Source: Liolophura sinensis (Eukaryota; Mollusca; Polyplacophora; Chitonida; Chitonidae). From it: 64,000 nt of DNA. Below the pieces are notes generated by a model. It searched no databases, was not told where the DNA came from, and saw only the letters and a list, made by a program, of their open reading frames with translations. A program made the translations under genes and the position numbers. Shown in pieces: positions 12,041-25,149 of the stretch; position 1 is the stretch's first letter; every line of letters starts with the position of its first letter. The stretch is taken from positions 24,335,400 to 24,399,399 of the forward strand of contig NC_088305.1 of the NCBI RefSeq assembly GCF_032854445.1, read 5' to 3'.

Positions 12041-13821
12041 ACTTATAAATAGTACAAAATCATGCCCACAACTAAGTCCAATATTTTACCATACATTTTT
12101 TTTTTCACTTTTATTTTCTGAATAGCTCTTTCTCAATTTCATGTGCAAAACGCTAAGTCAAAATCCAGCTCAGTATGAAAGGTGTACACACCGTCAGCGG
12201 CGCAAACAACCTTTACAATATTAGAAAATTTTAGACTTTTAGATCCAGCAGGTGAAGTATCATTTTGCACCGCTGCCTGAGGCTGGCATGTAGATCTTTG
12301 GCTCTGTGTCTACAGGTGCACTTTACATGTAACTTCTACAAGAAAACTTCATGAGACTCGATATCAGACCTTCAAGCCTGTGCAGACACATTTGTGTACT
12401 TATATGGCGTACACAGTCATATCAGTGTGCATGTTAACACAGGTGTGTATGGATATAAGTACACATGGTTTACGTTTACAAGTACACACGTACGTTTGAG
12501 TACTGTACTTACGTTCAGGAATCTGAAACAAGGGGCATGTGTACATCTTCATGGTGACAACAGCTCCAGGTTAGACACACAACTAAAAATGTTGCTAGTA
12601 AGACACCTGGTTGAAAATCATTTCCAGTGACCTGGCAGAAGAAATAGGTACGTGTACATGTAACACCACAGGTGTGAGGGCTACATTTGAGTTACTGTGA
12701 CATCAAACGGTCCCTATCTGACAACATCGTGGAACATCGTGATGTCAAAACTTCATGAAAACATCCCATTTAGTCACAGGTACGCACAGGTAATTCCACA
12801 ATGATAATATTGGATTCCTCCCAAACAAGTTAAACAAGTGCACCCATTTAAAGACAAGGCATTTTTCTCTTCTACAAGTGTAGAACTTGTTAACATGTTA
12901 TCATGACACACATGGGTATGTGTACATGTACGTGTAACAGTAAATTATCCTCGCAAATGCACCGGGTAACAGGTCTTAGTTCGCACAGCACAAAAAGTGT
13001 TGTAGCTCTCACACTGTTCTGGTATCCAAAACCATCTATATCTGTAAACCCATCACTCTTGTTTTCTGCGTCAAATGTATAACTACTATTACAAGTCAAC
13101 TGCACGTCTAATCACCCCTGGAACAAAATAAGGTGAACTGGTACATCCAAAACAAAGGTGAACAGACCAGGAGCTACCTCCCTTCTCGCCCTACAAAGAT
13201 TATATCCTCAACGAAAACTGACAGGCTGGACAGGAGATAAGGACATTCACCCAGACACAGATATAAACAGCTGACGATCCAATCTCGTCAGGTAAGCTTG
13301 GCAAAACAAGCCCGGTAAAGTCGTCACAAGCACACCTGTAAAGCCGTGACGCAATTTGCCTGCTGAAGTTGGAGTTATGCCCGCACAACTCGCTGAGTGA
13401 TAAATAATTAAACGAGACAGGGTGCACGTCTGGTTTCGGGAGAGGGGAGATTTTGAAGCAGGTAAGATATTTTAGAAAATCCTAAACTGTTTTCACAAGT
13501 TGGCTTGGCCACAGTAGCTAATCGGCTTCAGCAGTCATGTCCAATGCTGAGAAGACTGCCCAGGTAACGGACTGCACTGCTGTGCTAATCAACATCAAAA
13601 CAGAGTCCACTGCGGATTACTGACATCCACCTCTACCTGTCCAGGTAAACCAGGCCACTGTCAACTTAGTGAGAGGACAGGTAGCTAATATAAACGCACG
13701 AATCAGCGAGCACAAGGATGTGCGCATGTTGTCATTCACAAATACGTCGCCCTCTTTGGTCCTAAAATAGCCTACCATGATTAGGCTGCCTGCTTACTAG
13801 ATCACGACTTCTATAGAGCTC

Positions 13822-14525
13822 TACTGTGTCCCCAATAAAATCTACACACTGACAGTGTCACCAGTATACTCTACACACTGTGTCACCAGTATAATCCTGA
13901 TACTGACTGTGTCCCCAGTATCATCTACACACTGACTGTGTCACCTGTATAATCTACACACTGACTGTGTCCCCAATAAAATCTACACACTGACAGTGTC
14001 ACCAGTATACTCTACACACTGTGTCACAAGTATAATCTACACTCTGACAATGTCACCAGTATAATCCTGATACTGACTGTGTCCCCAGTATCATCTACAC
14101 ACTGACTGTGTCACCAGTATAATCTACACACTGTGTCACCAGTATAATCTACACACTGTGTCACAAGTATAATCTACAAACTGACTGTGTCACCAGTATA
14201 ATCTACACACTGACTCTGTCACCAGTTTAATCTACACACTGACTGCGCCACCAGTATAATCTACACACTGACTGCGTCACCAGTATAATCTACACACTGA
14301 CTGTGTCACCAGTATAATCCTGATACTGACTGTGCCACCAGTATAATCTACACACTGTGTCACCAGTATAATCTACACACTGTGTCACCAGTATAATCTA
14401 CACACTGACTGTGTTCCCAGTATAATCTACATGCTGACTGTGTCACCAGTTTAATCTACACACCGACTGTGTCACCAGTTTAATCTACACACCGACTGTG
14501 TCACCAGTACAACCACCAGTATAAC
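13822..14525. repeat. Minisatellite, 25-29-bp unit
   Basis: Unit ACTGACTGTGTCACCAGTAT plus AATCTACAC. A larger block beginning TGTGTCCCCAATAAAATC is repeated at 13825 and 13966 (141 bp), showing higher-order duplication. Confidence 0.9.
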
Positions 14526-14634
14526 ATCTTTCATCGGCTTTGTCATTTCTTTTTTTTTTCACTTCTAGCTGATCATAGTTTCATGCAGAATAATTTATAG
14601 ATCTGTCCTTAAACTATGTGACTAGTTACACACA

Positions 14635-14850
14635 TACTGTAATTCTTCAAACTTTTGGCATGTTTGCAAGGTCTTTATTCAAGCCTATTCTGAAGGCATT
14701 ATTCTGTGTGGACTGATAAAATTATACTTTTCTTAAAAGTCCTGAAATTGGTTGATTTAACCAACGTATTTTTGTCTCCAGAATCAAATTAAACATGTAC
14801 ATAAGATGCACTGAAAGTTAATCTTTCATGTGCGAACCTTATTTGGTTGA
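14635..14850 (-). mobile_element. Family A element, right end lost
   Basis: Begins TACTGTAATTCTTCAAAC and keeps the centre; the right end (GTGCGAACCTTATTTGG) departs from the TIR. Confidence 0.6.
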
Positions 14851-16799
14851 CAGGTTAACTGCAAAGTCTGTTAAAGAAAACAATTTCAGGAAGACAAACA
14901 GGTTCAATTAAAACATTTATTAAACAGAGAAAAAACTCATGTTTTCCCTTTAGCCTTTTTTTCAACTTTCTGGAATGATATATTCTGTATGTGAGGGGGA
15001 CAACACTTTTATAATACCTCATATAAAAGCATAGAGGGTAAAACCAGAACTGCGACAACAGTGTGAAAAAGCTGGCAAATGGTCACACATATTATCTGTG
15101 AAATCTACGCCCTCTATCTCCTCCACGTTTTCTAAGCAAACTTAATAAGCTTAATGCAACATGACATTTACCACATTAAAAAGTACAATACCAAGACTTG
15201 AACACATAAAAAAACTCTAAAGTCTTTCTGATACAAAAATCAAACAACACAAAACACTCTAAAGTGGCACATAACGTGGATAAAAATAAATTTTCAGCGA
15301 AATACAGTGATCAGTTTCTGAACAACATCTCATCAAGAATACGAATGTAATCGCCACAGAAACCATAATAATACCTTATGGGGCAGCTGATGATGCAGAT
15401 ATATGGATATACGAAAATCTTTATAACGGGAAATTCAAGGCTGAGCCACACAAATGTTTCCAAATCGGAGTACAACACAGCGTGTAGAACACATCACTGC
15501 AGTGCTTGAGGGCTCATTAGGTGTTTTATGAGCACGCAAACACCAATAATTGTAAATCATAAAGGAAAGAAACAAAAGAGTTCATAGCTTTGTATCACTT
15601 TGTTACTGCTGGTGAGGAGTTCTACGAATTCCCCGTTGAAAGACATTATGTCAAAAAGTGACCAGACGTGGCTGGGCCAATCAACTGCTGCCTTAAGGAA
15701 CAGACACACCTTCAGCTTGGCAGACCAGACAGGTACAAAACACAATAATGGCATTTCACATTACCTTCCTGCTAACAAGAACTTCACAGAATTTGGTCTT
15801 TTGCATGACAGAAAGCTTTCGAGCAATAAAATATGCGGCATCATTCTCCTTCCTGACGTCTATGCTTATATGATGAGCAAAAGTTCTGCTAGAATAAAAC
15901 ACACATGATGAGATGTATCAGTCCGTAGGCTGCTAAACAATGTGTCAGCTGCAGGCTTTCATCAACTAGGGCGGGGGGCAGTTTTACTCAACAATCTGTA
16001 CGCACCTGTACACACCTGCTCTTAATTAAAACCTACCAAACATATCAACAACAGTCATGTGGTCTCCATGACAACCAGCAGGTATGTTACAACCAGTAAT
16101 GGGAACATTCCATGATTCCAACAGCTAATGAGGACTGACAAATTACAGCTAGGCAGAGTTACATAAACATAAATACCGTACGGAATTATTTTTACTCTTG
16201 CCTGAGCAAATCGATGTCATCAGAAATCAAAGATTCAATCAAAACTTTTCACGATGCCGTACAGTCGAATAAGACTGAGAAACACCAGTTCAGAGTTTTA
16301 CACAGATAGAGGGTAAATTCAAAATACACCATCATATATATTATACAGTAGCATATATTATGTACACCAGCTTGAGACGGCTTCTGTTATCTGTTTCTAT
16401 TTGTATACACAGTGGTCAAACAAAAACATTTCAACAATTCACTGCCTGTCAAACAAATGTCCAGGCAACATGGAGAGGGTCATTGGCCAATGATGCCACT
16501 GGAAACAGCAATCGCCTTGATGAGGAGTATGGGAATGTACAAAGAAATTGCCGCTGTTGAAATATGCACTGTGAGAAGTATGGATGTAGTCGTTAAAAGA
16601 TGCACCATGTAAAGTATGGATATGTGACAACAGTTTTAGTTGTCAAAACCAGAGCTGTTGTTAAAACCTGAACAGTGTTGAGTATGGAAGTTACAGTTGC
16701 TGATTCCAGGACAAATTGTTGATTGTCAAATTTTTTTTGTTTTTGTTTTTTTTTTGGTCATAACATGAAAACAACACAAAGAACAAAAATACTTCGTGC

Positions 16800-17182
16800 A
16801 CATTTGTAACTGCGACATCAAGGGGCACCAGAGAGTATGCTTGTTTAATGATTTTAAACAGTTTTTATAACTGACCTAATTTTGAGCAGAGTTCATTGGT
16901 CAGTTTTGGCCTTATTTGTATGCCAAACTAAAAGTTTTTTACAATATGGGTAGCGTGATCCACCTAAAAACTGTAAATGCAAAGTTCATTTAGCAGTTTA
17001 TTTTTTAGCTTATCAATAAAATTCAAAATGGCCGCTAAGTCACGTGACTGTTAAAATAGCAGAAAACATCACATGCTCCTTATTAAAGGACCCCAAATTT
17101 TGTTTTTTCTGCCTTTACCAGTTCGGGAGATATGGCAATTGTATGCCTTGATCTAGAATAATAATAATAATAATAATAATAA
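16800..17182 (+). mobile_element. Possible retroelement fragment ending in (AAT)n
   Basis: A non-coding stretch that finishes with GTTCGGGAGATATGGCAAT and about nine AAT repeats, the form of a retroposon 3' tail. The left boundary is a guess. Confidence 0.3.
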
Positions 17183-17210
17183 TCCGAACAATTTCAATGG
17201 TGTGTAGTAT

Positions 17211-17338
17211 ATTTATTTATTTATATGATTGGTGTTTACGGGATAGTCAAGAATATTTCACTCATACGATGGCGGAGAGCATTGCGGTGGGAGGAGACTG
17301 GACTGAGCCCGGAGAGGAAGCCAGCATGAACTGGACAT
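17211..17338 (-). mobile_element. SINE family 1 with internal deletion
   Basis: ATTTATTTATTTATATGATT tail and core to GCCCGGAGAGGAAGCCAGC; the central segment is missing. It follows an (AAT)n tract at 17158-17182. Confidence 0.7.
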
Positions 17339-17939
17339 GTGCAATATAGGTTACAAAAAAAGTTATGGGCACAATGTGAAACAAAATTTGGACAATTGGA
17401 CCAAACACAAGTACCGATAAATGGATCAAGGCAGGTCTACATGTTTATAGCCCAGACATAACTGTACACGTATAAACAGACAACCAGTGGGGGAAGTCAG
17501 CCTTTATGGCCCAAGTCTAGCAAAAGTATGAGGGAAATTGAATGAAAAACTATAGTCTTACACCCTTGTGGCGTACATCCGTCAATTACTGACACACAAA
17601 AAACAAGCACATTAATGAGAAAAAAGGTGTTCACAGGTAAAATTGTTACATCAAGCAGAAGATACTTAGGAAGAAAATGCTGAGACGCTTGCCTGTTGGT
17701 ACACGGAGCTTAGTGACTACTGATATCAACATACATGTACCACTGTGTATGTTATCAAGTTAATAATGATCGATGAGTTTTTACTACTACTTCCTTAATA
17801 AATGTACAACTTGATGTACCTGTTTCATTTGGCAGTTATATTTATCCAATTTCTTTTTCTTTTTATTTCTTTCTTTTCGAGTGGTAGGGAGGGTTTATCT
17901 TTCTTTGACCTGTTTTTTTTTTTTTGTGTTTTTTTTTTG

Positions 17940-18125
17940 GCACATTTTGTTATGTGTATTAGTTACCCTTAAGGCACATGAAAACCGCAGTGCCGGGAGT
18001 AACCAACGACCCTTGCTTACAGCCTGACAAACCACCTGACTGAAAACCTCTGCCTATTCTAGAGCTGGATTTGAACTCACGACCTTATCAAACGAGGGCC
18101 TGATGGTGGTTATGAGCCACAAGTA
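17940..18125 (-). mobile_element. Another tRNA-derived SINE-like copy
   Basis: GAGCTGGATTTGAACTCACG (box B on the minus strand: GTTCAAATCC), followed toward higher coordinates by a tRNA-like GTGGCTCATAACCACCATC read on the minus strand; poly-T runs lie on the low-coordinate side. It differs from family 1 in the body. Confidence 0.5.
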
Positions 18126-18954
18126 CATGTATAAATATATATTCACCTAAACAGATTATACCGCAGAAACGTGTGTTTTCGCTACGATCAATTAAAATTT
18201 TCTGTACTTATCAAGGATAGATGAAATTATTGCCTTTCACTAAATATCAGACTTGTACTTGTACTTTAACGTTAAAATAAAGTTTAAAAATGTGATGTGA
18301 CCCGTTTCCTAAATTTGAGGGACTTAACCACTGATTCTAAGCGGTAACAGTACACATGCACCAAAGGAGGCTGATATTTTGTGAAGGATAATTAACTGGG
18401 CTAATATAAAATAATTAGCAAAAATTGGATTGGATTACTCAGCTGTGATATTGATATTTTGCCAAAAATCTCTGTTACAGTCTCCCTAACCCAATTATAA
18501 CTAGTGCATCAAGCCAATGAATTGGAAATGAAATACTGTTTTCCTTAGAGTTGACTGGTGGTCAAACTTCTGATCAGGACTTGGAAGAATGTTGAGAGAC
18601 TGGTTTTTCCCTGTTGAGACTATCAGCAGCTAAAGGTGTTTTGCACTATGCTGTGCTGTTAAACTAATCGATTACAGAAACAATGCAATTACCTGCCTTC
18701 AACAAAAACAAAACAGGTTTACCTGTAGATTTACGTGAAGATAAATATAACATAAAGACTTAATTCTCTTGTTGGCATAAAAATACACACAAGGTATAGT
18801 GAGGTATTGTAAAATACACAGAACCATGTCCTTGCCATGATATATCGGAAATGATTAGTCAATGTGGTATTTAACCACATTAATGCTTCACCCATTAATT
18901 CTTTTTAGTGTAGTTGTTTTTAATTATGAATAACAAATCTACACGTGGATTATA

Positions 18955-18955
18955 C

Positions 18956-19004
<49 letters not shown>
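18955..19004. repeat. (AT)n microsatellite
   Basis: About 22 uninterrupted or nearly uninterrupted TA units. Confidence 0.95.
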
Positions 19005-19007
<3 letters not shown>

Positions 19008-19907
19008 GTCATATAAAAATGGCTAATTCGATCACAATCAAAATACACCAGAGAGGTGATTGTAAAATAAAGATATATTTTTAGTCCTGTTTATATACCT
19101 CCCCTGCACCCCCCAACCCTAACACATAAGGAATAACAGATTTTAACAGGTGTTCATTTAAAATAGCTGCATGACACATCTTTAATTTTTTAGAAAAAAA
19201 ATTCAGAATTCTTTCTTTCAGAAATTATACAAGACTATGGTCCAGAAAAGTAGAGATCTGCACATTAATCAAATTTAACATGTTCAGATTTGCTTTCAGA
19301 AAAACACGCATGTAAACCCATTTCATCTAAATGGCTACCTTTAATAATGTCAGAATGATGAGCTGTAATGCTGCACTATTAAATTATCGTGAAAAGTTAA
19401 CCAAGGAATCAAATTAACTCCAAATCCCTCCAAACAACAGCAATGCCTACCCCCACCTTAGGCATGAAAATGGACACTCCAACCCCCAGGTTGATGAAAC
19501 TTATATCTAAATTAAAAGCTAGTTTTCTAGATTGTCACGAAAGTTCGAGATAATCCTTCGTATTCAATTTAAACAATTCCTAGTCAAAATTTTCGCACAG
19601 GAAAATGTTTCGCGTCTGATTTAATAAGTCCAAGACAATTTCATGATTCTGGGGCTAATGTACAAGCAATTTCCATGAAACTTCTCAAACAAAATAACAA
19701 AAAAAAAACCCCCAAAAAACATCTTTGTAGTGTTTAAAAGAAATTGTGTGAATGAAGGAAAGCAGCTGAATGTGATTCATACCTTCATAGAAAAGTAAAA
19801 ACCTTTTAATTAGAAACAGCAGGTTTTGGCATTAAAGTCTACATTCAAGGGTACGAGGCATTTTTTTTTTTTATTGAATCACCTGAATTATGATAAAACA
19901 TCAAAGA

Positions 19908-20433
19908 TGTACATCTGAAAGGGGCAGCCACATTTGGGCATTTCCTGTGTTCACTACATGTACATCTGAATGAGGCAGCCATATTTGGGCATTTCCTGTG
20001 TTCACTACATGTACATCTGAATGGGGCAGCCACATTTGGGCATTTCCTGTGTTCACTACATGTACATCTGAATGGGGCAGCCACATTTGGGCATTTCCTG
20101 TGTTCACTACATGTACATCTGAATGGGGCAGCCACATTTGGGCATTTCCTGTGTTCACTACATGTACATCTGAATGGGGCAGCCACATTTGGGCATTTCC
20201 TGTGTTCACTACATGTACATCTGAATGGGGCAGCCACATTTGAGCATTTCCTGTGTTCACTACGTGTACATCTGAATGGGGCATCCACATTTGGGCATTT
20301 GCTGTGTCTGCTACATGTACATCTGAATGGGGCAGCCACATTTGGGCATTTCCTGCGTTTGCTACATGTACATCTGAATGGGGCAGCCACATTTGGGCAT
20401 TTCCTGTGTTCACTACATGTACATCAGTTGGGA
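19908..20433. repeat. 51-bp minisatellite, about 10 copies
   Basis: Unit contains GGGCATTTCCTGTGTTCACT and ACATGTACATCTGAATGG. Because 51 is a multiple of three, several frames on both strands stay open, including a 17-residue Cys-rich repeat on the minus strand (RCTCSEHRKCPNVAAPF). No start, signal peptide or splice context supports a protein. Confidence 0.9.
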
Positions 20434-20923
20434 AAAATGTACATGTACGTGTGTATGTGCTATCTGCCAAATGTTTGTCAGCAGAAGTTGATCCTATAAC
20501 CTCCTCTCATATACGATCAAACTCCTGCCTCGCAGACATATATGTATGGCCACTTGCTAGAGCTCGCTTAAATTGATCTATTGCATGCTCACTGGCCAAG
20601 ACAAAATCTTAAAATATCTGAATACATGATATTTGAAAAAGACATTAATGGTGACACATGTACATGGATATAATGTACTGCAGGCCTATTTCACCTAAAG
20701 TTTGAAATTTAAATATCCACTTCTAGATGCACATAATGGTCTTTAAAGAAAGTCTTTCTACTAAGAAATAAATCAAACTTTACAAAAAAAATAAAAATAA
20801 GTCAAATACAGGATATAAGGCTGCCTTTTCTTCTTCTTTTAATTGCCACTATGTTTCCAGCACTCCAGTTTAAGCAATCATTCTAAAAATAAAAAAACCT
20901 AGCCAAAGAGTGTGGGTAGAGTA

Positions 20924-20995
20924 TTCATTTATTCATTTAATTGATGTTCACACCATACTCAAGAATATTTTGATTATACGACGGGCAACATTATT
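20924..20995 (-). mobile_element. SINE family 1, 3' fragment
   Basis: ATTCATTTATTCATTTAATT tail, then CACCATACTCAAGAATATTT and a decayed core. Confidence 0.65.
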
Positions 20996-21026
20996 TGATA
21001 AAATCCTAGTCATAAGTATCTTGCAC

Positions 21027-21394
21027 AATCTTATCCATCTGGTGTCAGCAGTTATTCTATGTAGTATTTACTGTATGAATCAAAATTGCCATCATTTATA
21101 GATCATGAATATATGTACCTTAAAATCAGCCACACGTGGACTTGAACTCTCAACCTCTTCAGCAGGAGTCTTAAGAGAAGGCTGTATGTGCAATCACAAG
21201 TTTCTTCTACAATCTTATCCATCTGGTGTCCGCAGCTATTCTATGTAGTATTTACTGTATGGATGCAAACTGTCATCATTACAGATCATGAATATATGTA
21301 CACTAAAATCAGCCTCACATGGACTTGAACTCTCAACCTCTTCAGCAGGAGTCTTAAGAGAAGGCCGTACATGCATTCCTAAGTTTTCACACAC
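21027..21394. repeat. 184-bp tandem duplication
   Basis: AATCTTATCCATCTGGTGTC occurs at 21027 and 21211. Both copies include a tRNA-like GGACTTGAACTCTCAACCTC, so a SINE head was duplicated with its flank. Confidence 0.8.
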
Positions 21395-21837
21395 ATAATT
21401 ACGGACTACAGTAAGCGTCTAAAATTAGTCTACATGTACATACTGCACATCTCCAGGTACAGAATCACAGACACTAAACATGCATATAGCTGGACCCACA
21501 AAGATATGACCTGCAGAGGATATTTAAAGACACTATTATACAATGAGTATGTCTGTTTTGAAGATTCCCAACTGCATGATGATTTAGCGAGTTGGGATTC
21601 TGAGTGGTGGATAGGTGGGGGTGGGGGTAGGGGGGAGGGGGGCTATTCTGGGACGTACATGCACAACATAATGAAATATGGTGGAGGCTTAGGAAATGTA
21701 ATGAGGCTGAGACTTCAATCAAGCTACAAAAACAATTAGGGCTTCCCACTCAGAATTGACGTGACAGCTTTTGTCTATAAATACAAACCAGTATTTCCAT
21801 CTGTATATAATTATTTCTAAAACCATCCATGGTCATA

Positions 21838-21856
21838 TGTGTGTGTGTGTGTGTGA
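21838..21856. repeat. (GT)n microsatellite
   Basis: About eight GT units. Confidence 0.85.
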
Positions 21857-22051
21857 GTGCCCTCATATTTATGCGTCAATGGAGGTAACCAAGTGACATT
21901 AGAATAGGTGTACCATTGCTATACATGCACGTGTACCACTGCTATACACGTACGTGTACCACTCATGTACATGTACCACTGATATACATACATATACATC
22001 CACATGTACCACTGATCTACATGTACTAGTACCACTGATCTACATGTACAT

Positions 22052-22161
22052 GGCCGTGGGTTTCCCTGCCCGTTTTTCACCCACCATAATGCTGGCCACC
22101 ATCGTTTGATTTAAATATTCTTGAGTACAGCGTAAAACACCAATCAAATAAATAAATAAAT
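22052..22161 (+). mobile_element. SINE family 1, 3' half; left arm of an inverted pair
   Basis: GGCCGTGGGTTTCCCTGCCC, CACCATAATGCTGGCCACC and an (AAATA)n tail. It faces the oppositely oriented copy at 22222. Confidence 0.8.
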
Positions 22162-22221
22162 ACATATTCATGTACTTGTACAACTGATATACATGTACTT
22201 ATAGCACTGATAAACATTTAC

Positions 22222-22410
22222 TTAATTATTTATTTGATTAGTGTTTTACGCCGTACTCAAGAATATTTCACCTATATGACGGCGGCCAGCATTATTAATG
22301 CTGGGAGGAAACCTGGCATAGCGCTGGGGAAACCCACGACCATCCGAAGGTTACAGAGAGCCTTTCCCACTACAATCAGAGAGGACGCCAGCATGACCGA
22401 TCAGAGGGTG
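22222..22410 (-). mobile_element. SINE family 1; right arm of an inverted pair
   Basis: TTAATTATTTATTTGATTAG through GACGGCGGCCAGCATTATTA to GAGAGGACGCCAGCATGACC; near full length without the tRNA head. Confidence 0.8.
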
Positions 22411-23302
22411 AGGGTACTCAGCTGAAGATATACCCTGCAAATCAGTCTATAAATACACAGAAATGCCTCACAGAACATTACTGGACATCAGAAACCACAT
22501 GCTTGAAGGATCCCAGTCATTCCTTAACCTTCCAACCCAAAAATATGCCTCACAATTTTCAAAATCAACGCACAAAATAAACACCACAACACTTCAATGC
22601 AGACTTTTGCCTTAAAAGAAGTAAAACAGTACAAGGGAGTGCCAATTTCAAGCCTTTGTATTTACCGCGCTAATTTTAAGTTCTGTTTTTCATTTCATCA
22701 CAGAAAAGGGTTTTAAATTTTTTAGGATGTGTGCTGGTTTGCTTCTCCAACTGACCTAGAACTGACCAGGATAGCTATGGTTATGTTTAGCTGCCCTCAC
22801 TACCAAACACTGACCAATATAGAGCCTCATGGTACTGACAAACTAAAGGTGAGAGTAAAAGGGTTCCTATGAATTGCATGCGTTTCTATTTTGTATTACT
22901 AACGCATAAATGTACGAAAAAACCTTCTCAGACTTGCTTTATTTCTTTATTTCAGAAAATAAATTCTCAGCTCAGCTAAATTCACCACTTACATCATCTT
23001 TAAAAACTTTCAATGGAAAAGGCATTTTGTACATAAAATACAGAAATATAAAATACGACCCAAAAACTGGATTGCTTAAAATGATTGTTTTCTTTTCTGA
23101 CCACCATGCTTTTCCTGTTTATATATAGTTACTTGTCAAGAATCCATTTTGAGGCTTGAGTCCATTTACCCACCGTACATAATGTACATCACAGGATTAC
23201 AAGACCATTAACTAAATGACGTGATGTAAAACCTGAAGAAAAACAAAAAATCTGTACTTCGTTCCCTCTGAAATGTTATTTCACGTGCTGGAAACTGCGA
23301 TC

Positions 23303-23363
23303 AAGAATTGACACTGATTGGCTGACAGTGGAGACAGGGTTTTCTGGGGTAAACCATGCAGCC
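23303..23363 (+). repeat. Dispersed repeat, copy 1
   Basis: GACACTGATTGGCTGACAGT followed by a GGGTTTTCTGGGGTAAACC stretch, also present inverted at 24971-25028. Confidence 0.6.
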
Positions 23364-23598
23364 TTAGTCACGCTTGAAGAAATCGACCATACCTATAGTT
23401 CAGCTTAGGCTAGGCATAACCTGGACATATCTCTCACACCAGCCAATCAGAACCCATTCTGTACCCCTTCAAATGGCCCAAAACTTCATGTAAGATTTGC
23501 CTGATTCCGACGGCTCCATAATTCATGAGGTGTTTAGACATTTGTTTGTAAGGAAAGATTATATTCTATTGAACAGTTGTAAGTTTCAGCACCAAAAG

Positions 23599-23749
23599 TA
23601 CCCTAATTCCTCAACATTTTCACATAGAAAAAGGGCAAATTTCAGTGCAATTCACGGAAATTTTGAATTTAGCACAGACACAGAAAAATGTCTCCAGAAT
23701 ATGCTCCGAACACATGGCAAAAATGCGAAAAAGTAGAAGAATTACAGTA
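23599..23749 (+). mobile_element. Family A element with internal deletion
   Basis: Both TIRs present (TACCCTAATTCCTCAAC, GTAGAAGAATTACAGTA) but only 151 bp, with the central segment missing. Confidence 0.7.
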
Positions 23750-23816
23750 TGTATAGTGTAGGCCTATTTTCTGTTGCCTTTATTTTCTTCCAAAATTCTC
23801 ACTTTATTTGGTCAAA

Positions 23817-23899
23817 TTTATTTATTTAATCAAAGTTTTATGCCATTCTCAAGTATATTTCACTCATACAGAGGCAGTCAGCATTATGGTGGGAGGTAT
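23817..23899 (-). mobile_element. SINE family 1 fragment; left arm of an inverted pair
   Basis: TTTATTTATTTAATCAAAGT to GCATTATGGTGGGAGG; 3' part only. Confidence 0.75.
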
Positions 23900-23919
23900 T
23901 TTGTGACAGTTTTAGAGTC

Positions 23920-24058
23920 TGTCAGCAACCTGCGGATGGTCGTGGGTTTTCCCTGGGTTCTGCCCGGTTTCCCCAAACCGAAATGCTGGCCGCCGTCGCA
24001 TAAGTGAAATATTCTTGAGTACTACGTAAAACACCAATCAAACAAATAAACAAACAAC
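23920..24058 (+). mobile_element. SINE family 1; right arm of an inverted pair
   Basis: CAGCAACCTGCGGATGGTCG through GCTGGCCGCCGTCGCATAAG to an (AAACAAAT) tail. It starts about 20 bases after the minus-strand copy. Confidence 0.8.
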
Positions 24059-24209
24059 ACTTTTAGGTAACTGAAATTTATTTCACTGGAGTCTAACGTT
24101 GTACCTAATAAGTTTTAATTTACTGCACTGACATTTTCTTTACTATCCGATCCTACATGTGTATATGTTGCACCAAATACCTCCCAGCATAGACAAACAA
24201 ACATTTGGG

Positions 24210-24307
24210 TTATTTATTTATTTGATTGGTGTTTTATGCCATACACAAGAATATTTCACTTATATGACAGCAGCCAGCATTACAGTGGGAGGAAACCGGG
24301 CACAGCA
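24210..24307 (-). mobile_element. SINE family 1, 3' half
   Basis: TATTTATTTATTTGATTGGT to GTGGGAGGAAACCGGGCACA. Confidence 0.8.
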
Positions 24308-24970
24308 AACAAACATCTGTACCAATATTTATTGAACGGGGTAATTAATACAGTATCTCTTCACATGCCCAGCTGGTTATTGCCCAGTTGTCACCTGGGC
24401 CCGAGTCTACAGGCGTGAAGCAGCCACACAGGTGTCACAGCCATAATGCCACCGTCAGGAGAGCAGGAAATAAGTCTACCTCCCGTGGCTCCATCCATGA
24501 AATGGTTTCCTCTCATAAAATAGATGGATCAATTTCCTTGGCCTACTTTCACAAAACTTTGCAATTCAATTTCTTGTAACTGTTCTTGTAATCCACGTGG
24601 GCTTTATATCTCAGATCAAAGTTATTTATAGCTCAACTTAATATGACATATTTGATTTATCAAGTTCCTGAAAGAGTTCCCAGGCCATTATCTTTTGTAA
24701 CACTTATAATTACATATAATGGTGGATACGGCTGAATTGAGAGATAGCCCAGTCCTCTGTTATTCACAGTTTAACAATATGACAAAAGATTTCTGCATGC
24801 TCATGCAACAGGCACAGACAGAGAAATAAAAAAAATGTAAAAAAGTGTATCAACCTTTACAAATGAGAGTATGCGATGGCCATAATTCAAATGATTAGAA
24901 TTCATACTCATTTGCTGTAAGAGAGTACAGCTGAATATTAGGTATGTTGGATTTATTCAGGCCTGACCAA

Positions 24971-25028
24971 TCCTGCAGGGTTTTACCCAGGAAACCTTAT
25001 GTCCACTGTCAGCCAATCAGTGTCGATT
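24971..25028 (-). repeat. Dispersed repeat, copy 2 (inverted)
   Basis: Its reverse complement contains GACACTGATTGGCTGACAGT and GGTTTCCTGGGTAAAACC, matching the copy at 23303. Confidence 0.6.
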
Positions 25029-25149
25029 CTGTTATTAAATATCAATTTGGTCTGAGAACTAAACTACATGCATTTCAAATGAGAACCACCCATAATAAAC
25101 CTAAAACAAACTTCTTACAATATTTTAACTCCTCGAATGGCATAACCAG

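Noticed and set aside
15600-15908. 102-residue plus-strand ORF
   Set aside because: No recognisable domain and no convincing splice sites; composition like surrounding intron.
19845-20470. Overlapping 181- and 189-residue repeat proteins, one Cys-rich
   Set aside because: They come from a 51-bp minisatellite whose unit is divisible by three, so several frames on both strands stay open together. There is no splice, promoter or signal peptide context.
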